A stretch of 37,858 bases of DNA from positions 1 through 37,858 of IMG/VR virus record IMGVR_UViG_3300005340_000058. One strand, written 5' to 3'. Below are positions 37,838 to 37,858 of this stretch, piece by piece. The translations under genes and the position numbers were made by a program. Origin of the DNA: a virus. The notes beneath the pieces were generated by a model. The model was not told where the DNA came from and searched no databases. It worked only from the letters and a program-made list of their open reading frames with translations. Every line of letters starts with the position of its first letter. Within the stretch, counting starts at the first letter, position 1.

Positions 37838-37858
37838 ATGGGCATCAACGAATTGACC
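37838..37858 (+). CDS. Start of a + strand gene, 3'-truncated by the window
   Basis: ATG 37838 follows GAAAGG (37822-37827) with a 10-nt gap and opens MGINELT before the window ends. It lies downstream of the + strand promoter-like repeats, consistent with a divergent transcription unit. Only seven codons are visible, so no identity is possible. Confidence 0.35.

Noticed and set aside
1-37858. Circular closure joining the right-end + strand gene to the left-end membrane protein
   Set aside because: The frame of the right-end gene (from 37838) does not continue into the frame of the left-end membrane protein, and no terminal repeat is visible; the window ends are probably arbitrary.
1-37858. 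CRISPR arrays, tRNA genes, insertion sequences, integrase or att sites
   Set aside because: None was seen on reading both strands; no regularly spaced repeats, cloverleaf-like sequences or transposase/integrase motifs were found. A tRNAscan-SE and repeat search would be decisive.

Overview
The window reads as most of a tailed bacteriophage genome (or prophage/metagenomic phage contig) whose host is an actinobacterium. The host inference rests on a WhiB-family Fe-S regulator gene (11534-11920), strong AAGGAGG ribosome sites with frequent GTG/TTG starts, NlpC/P60 and SLT virion hydrolases and a LysM amidase. Base composition is roughly balanced by eye, so this is not a typical very GC-rich Streptomyces-like sequence. 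The virion genes look podovirus-like: an adaptor (227 aa), a nozzle-like protein (565 aa), a giant 1381-aa internal-protein candidate with a Gln-rich 439-aa partner and two murein hydrolases, and no recognisable tape measure, tail sheath or tail tube. No integrase, DNA polymerase, primase, tRNA or CRISPR array was recognised.

Layout. Positions 1-11493 (+ strand) form an early/replication arm: a run of small proteins, many Cys/His-rich or single-pass membrane proteins, interleaved with a SNF2-type helicase (1639), a Cas4/RecB-like Fe-S nuclease (6256), a Sak4-like RecA-fold ATPase (7290), an SSB/DUF669-like protein (8245), a RepA/DnaB-like helicase (9317) and a RuvC-like resolvase (10661). A strong bidirectional terminator (11495-11530) separates it from the late arm, transcribed leftward from about 37667 to 11534. 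Reading in the direction of transcription, the late arm runs: HTH protein, small-terminase candidate, two small structural genes, LysM amidase, three related tail-fibre-like proteins, a long hairpin, large terminase, Cys-rich small genes, portal, small head genes including an Acb2/Tad1-like candidate, scaffold, capsid, terminator, head-tail proteins, internal virion proteins with hydrolases, a small membrane protein, and WhiB. The right end (37629-37858) is a divergent control region, with the first codons of another + strand gene at the edge.

How it fits together. The nuclease, Sak4 ATPase, SSB-like protein and RuvC-like resolvase form a plausible single-strand annealing and junction-processing module beside a hexameric helicase, with polymerase and primase supplied by the host or encoded outside the window. 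The late arm builds a prohead and packages it. The giant protein, Gln-rich proteins and two cell-wall hydrolases probably form an ejection apparatus.

The most unusual material is not ordinary protein coding. (1) Two long structured elements (1199-1328 and 32504-32665) lie on the transcribed strand and share a C-rich/G-rich core. (2) A roughly 240-nt leader (4016-4253) has competing helices and a segment able to mask the ribosome site of the next gene. (3) There are three long out-of-frame overlaps involving Cys-rich proteins. (4) Late genes repeatedly use an AAGGAGG-3 nt-TTG initiation signal. (5) An anti-CBASS/anti-Thoeris-like protein candidate sits inside the head module.
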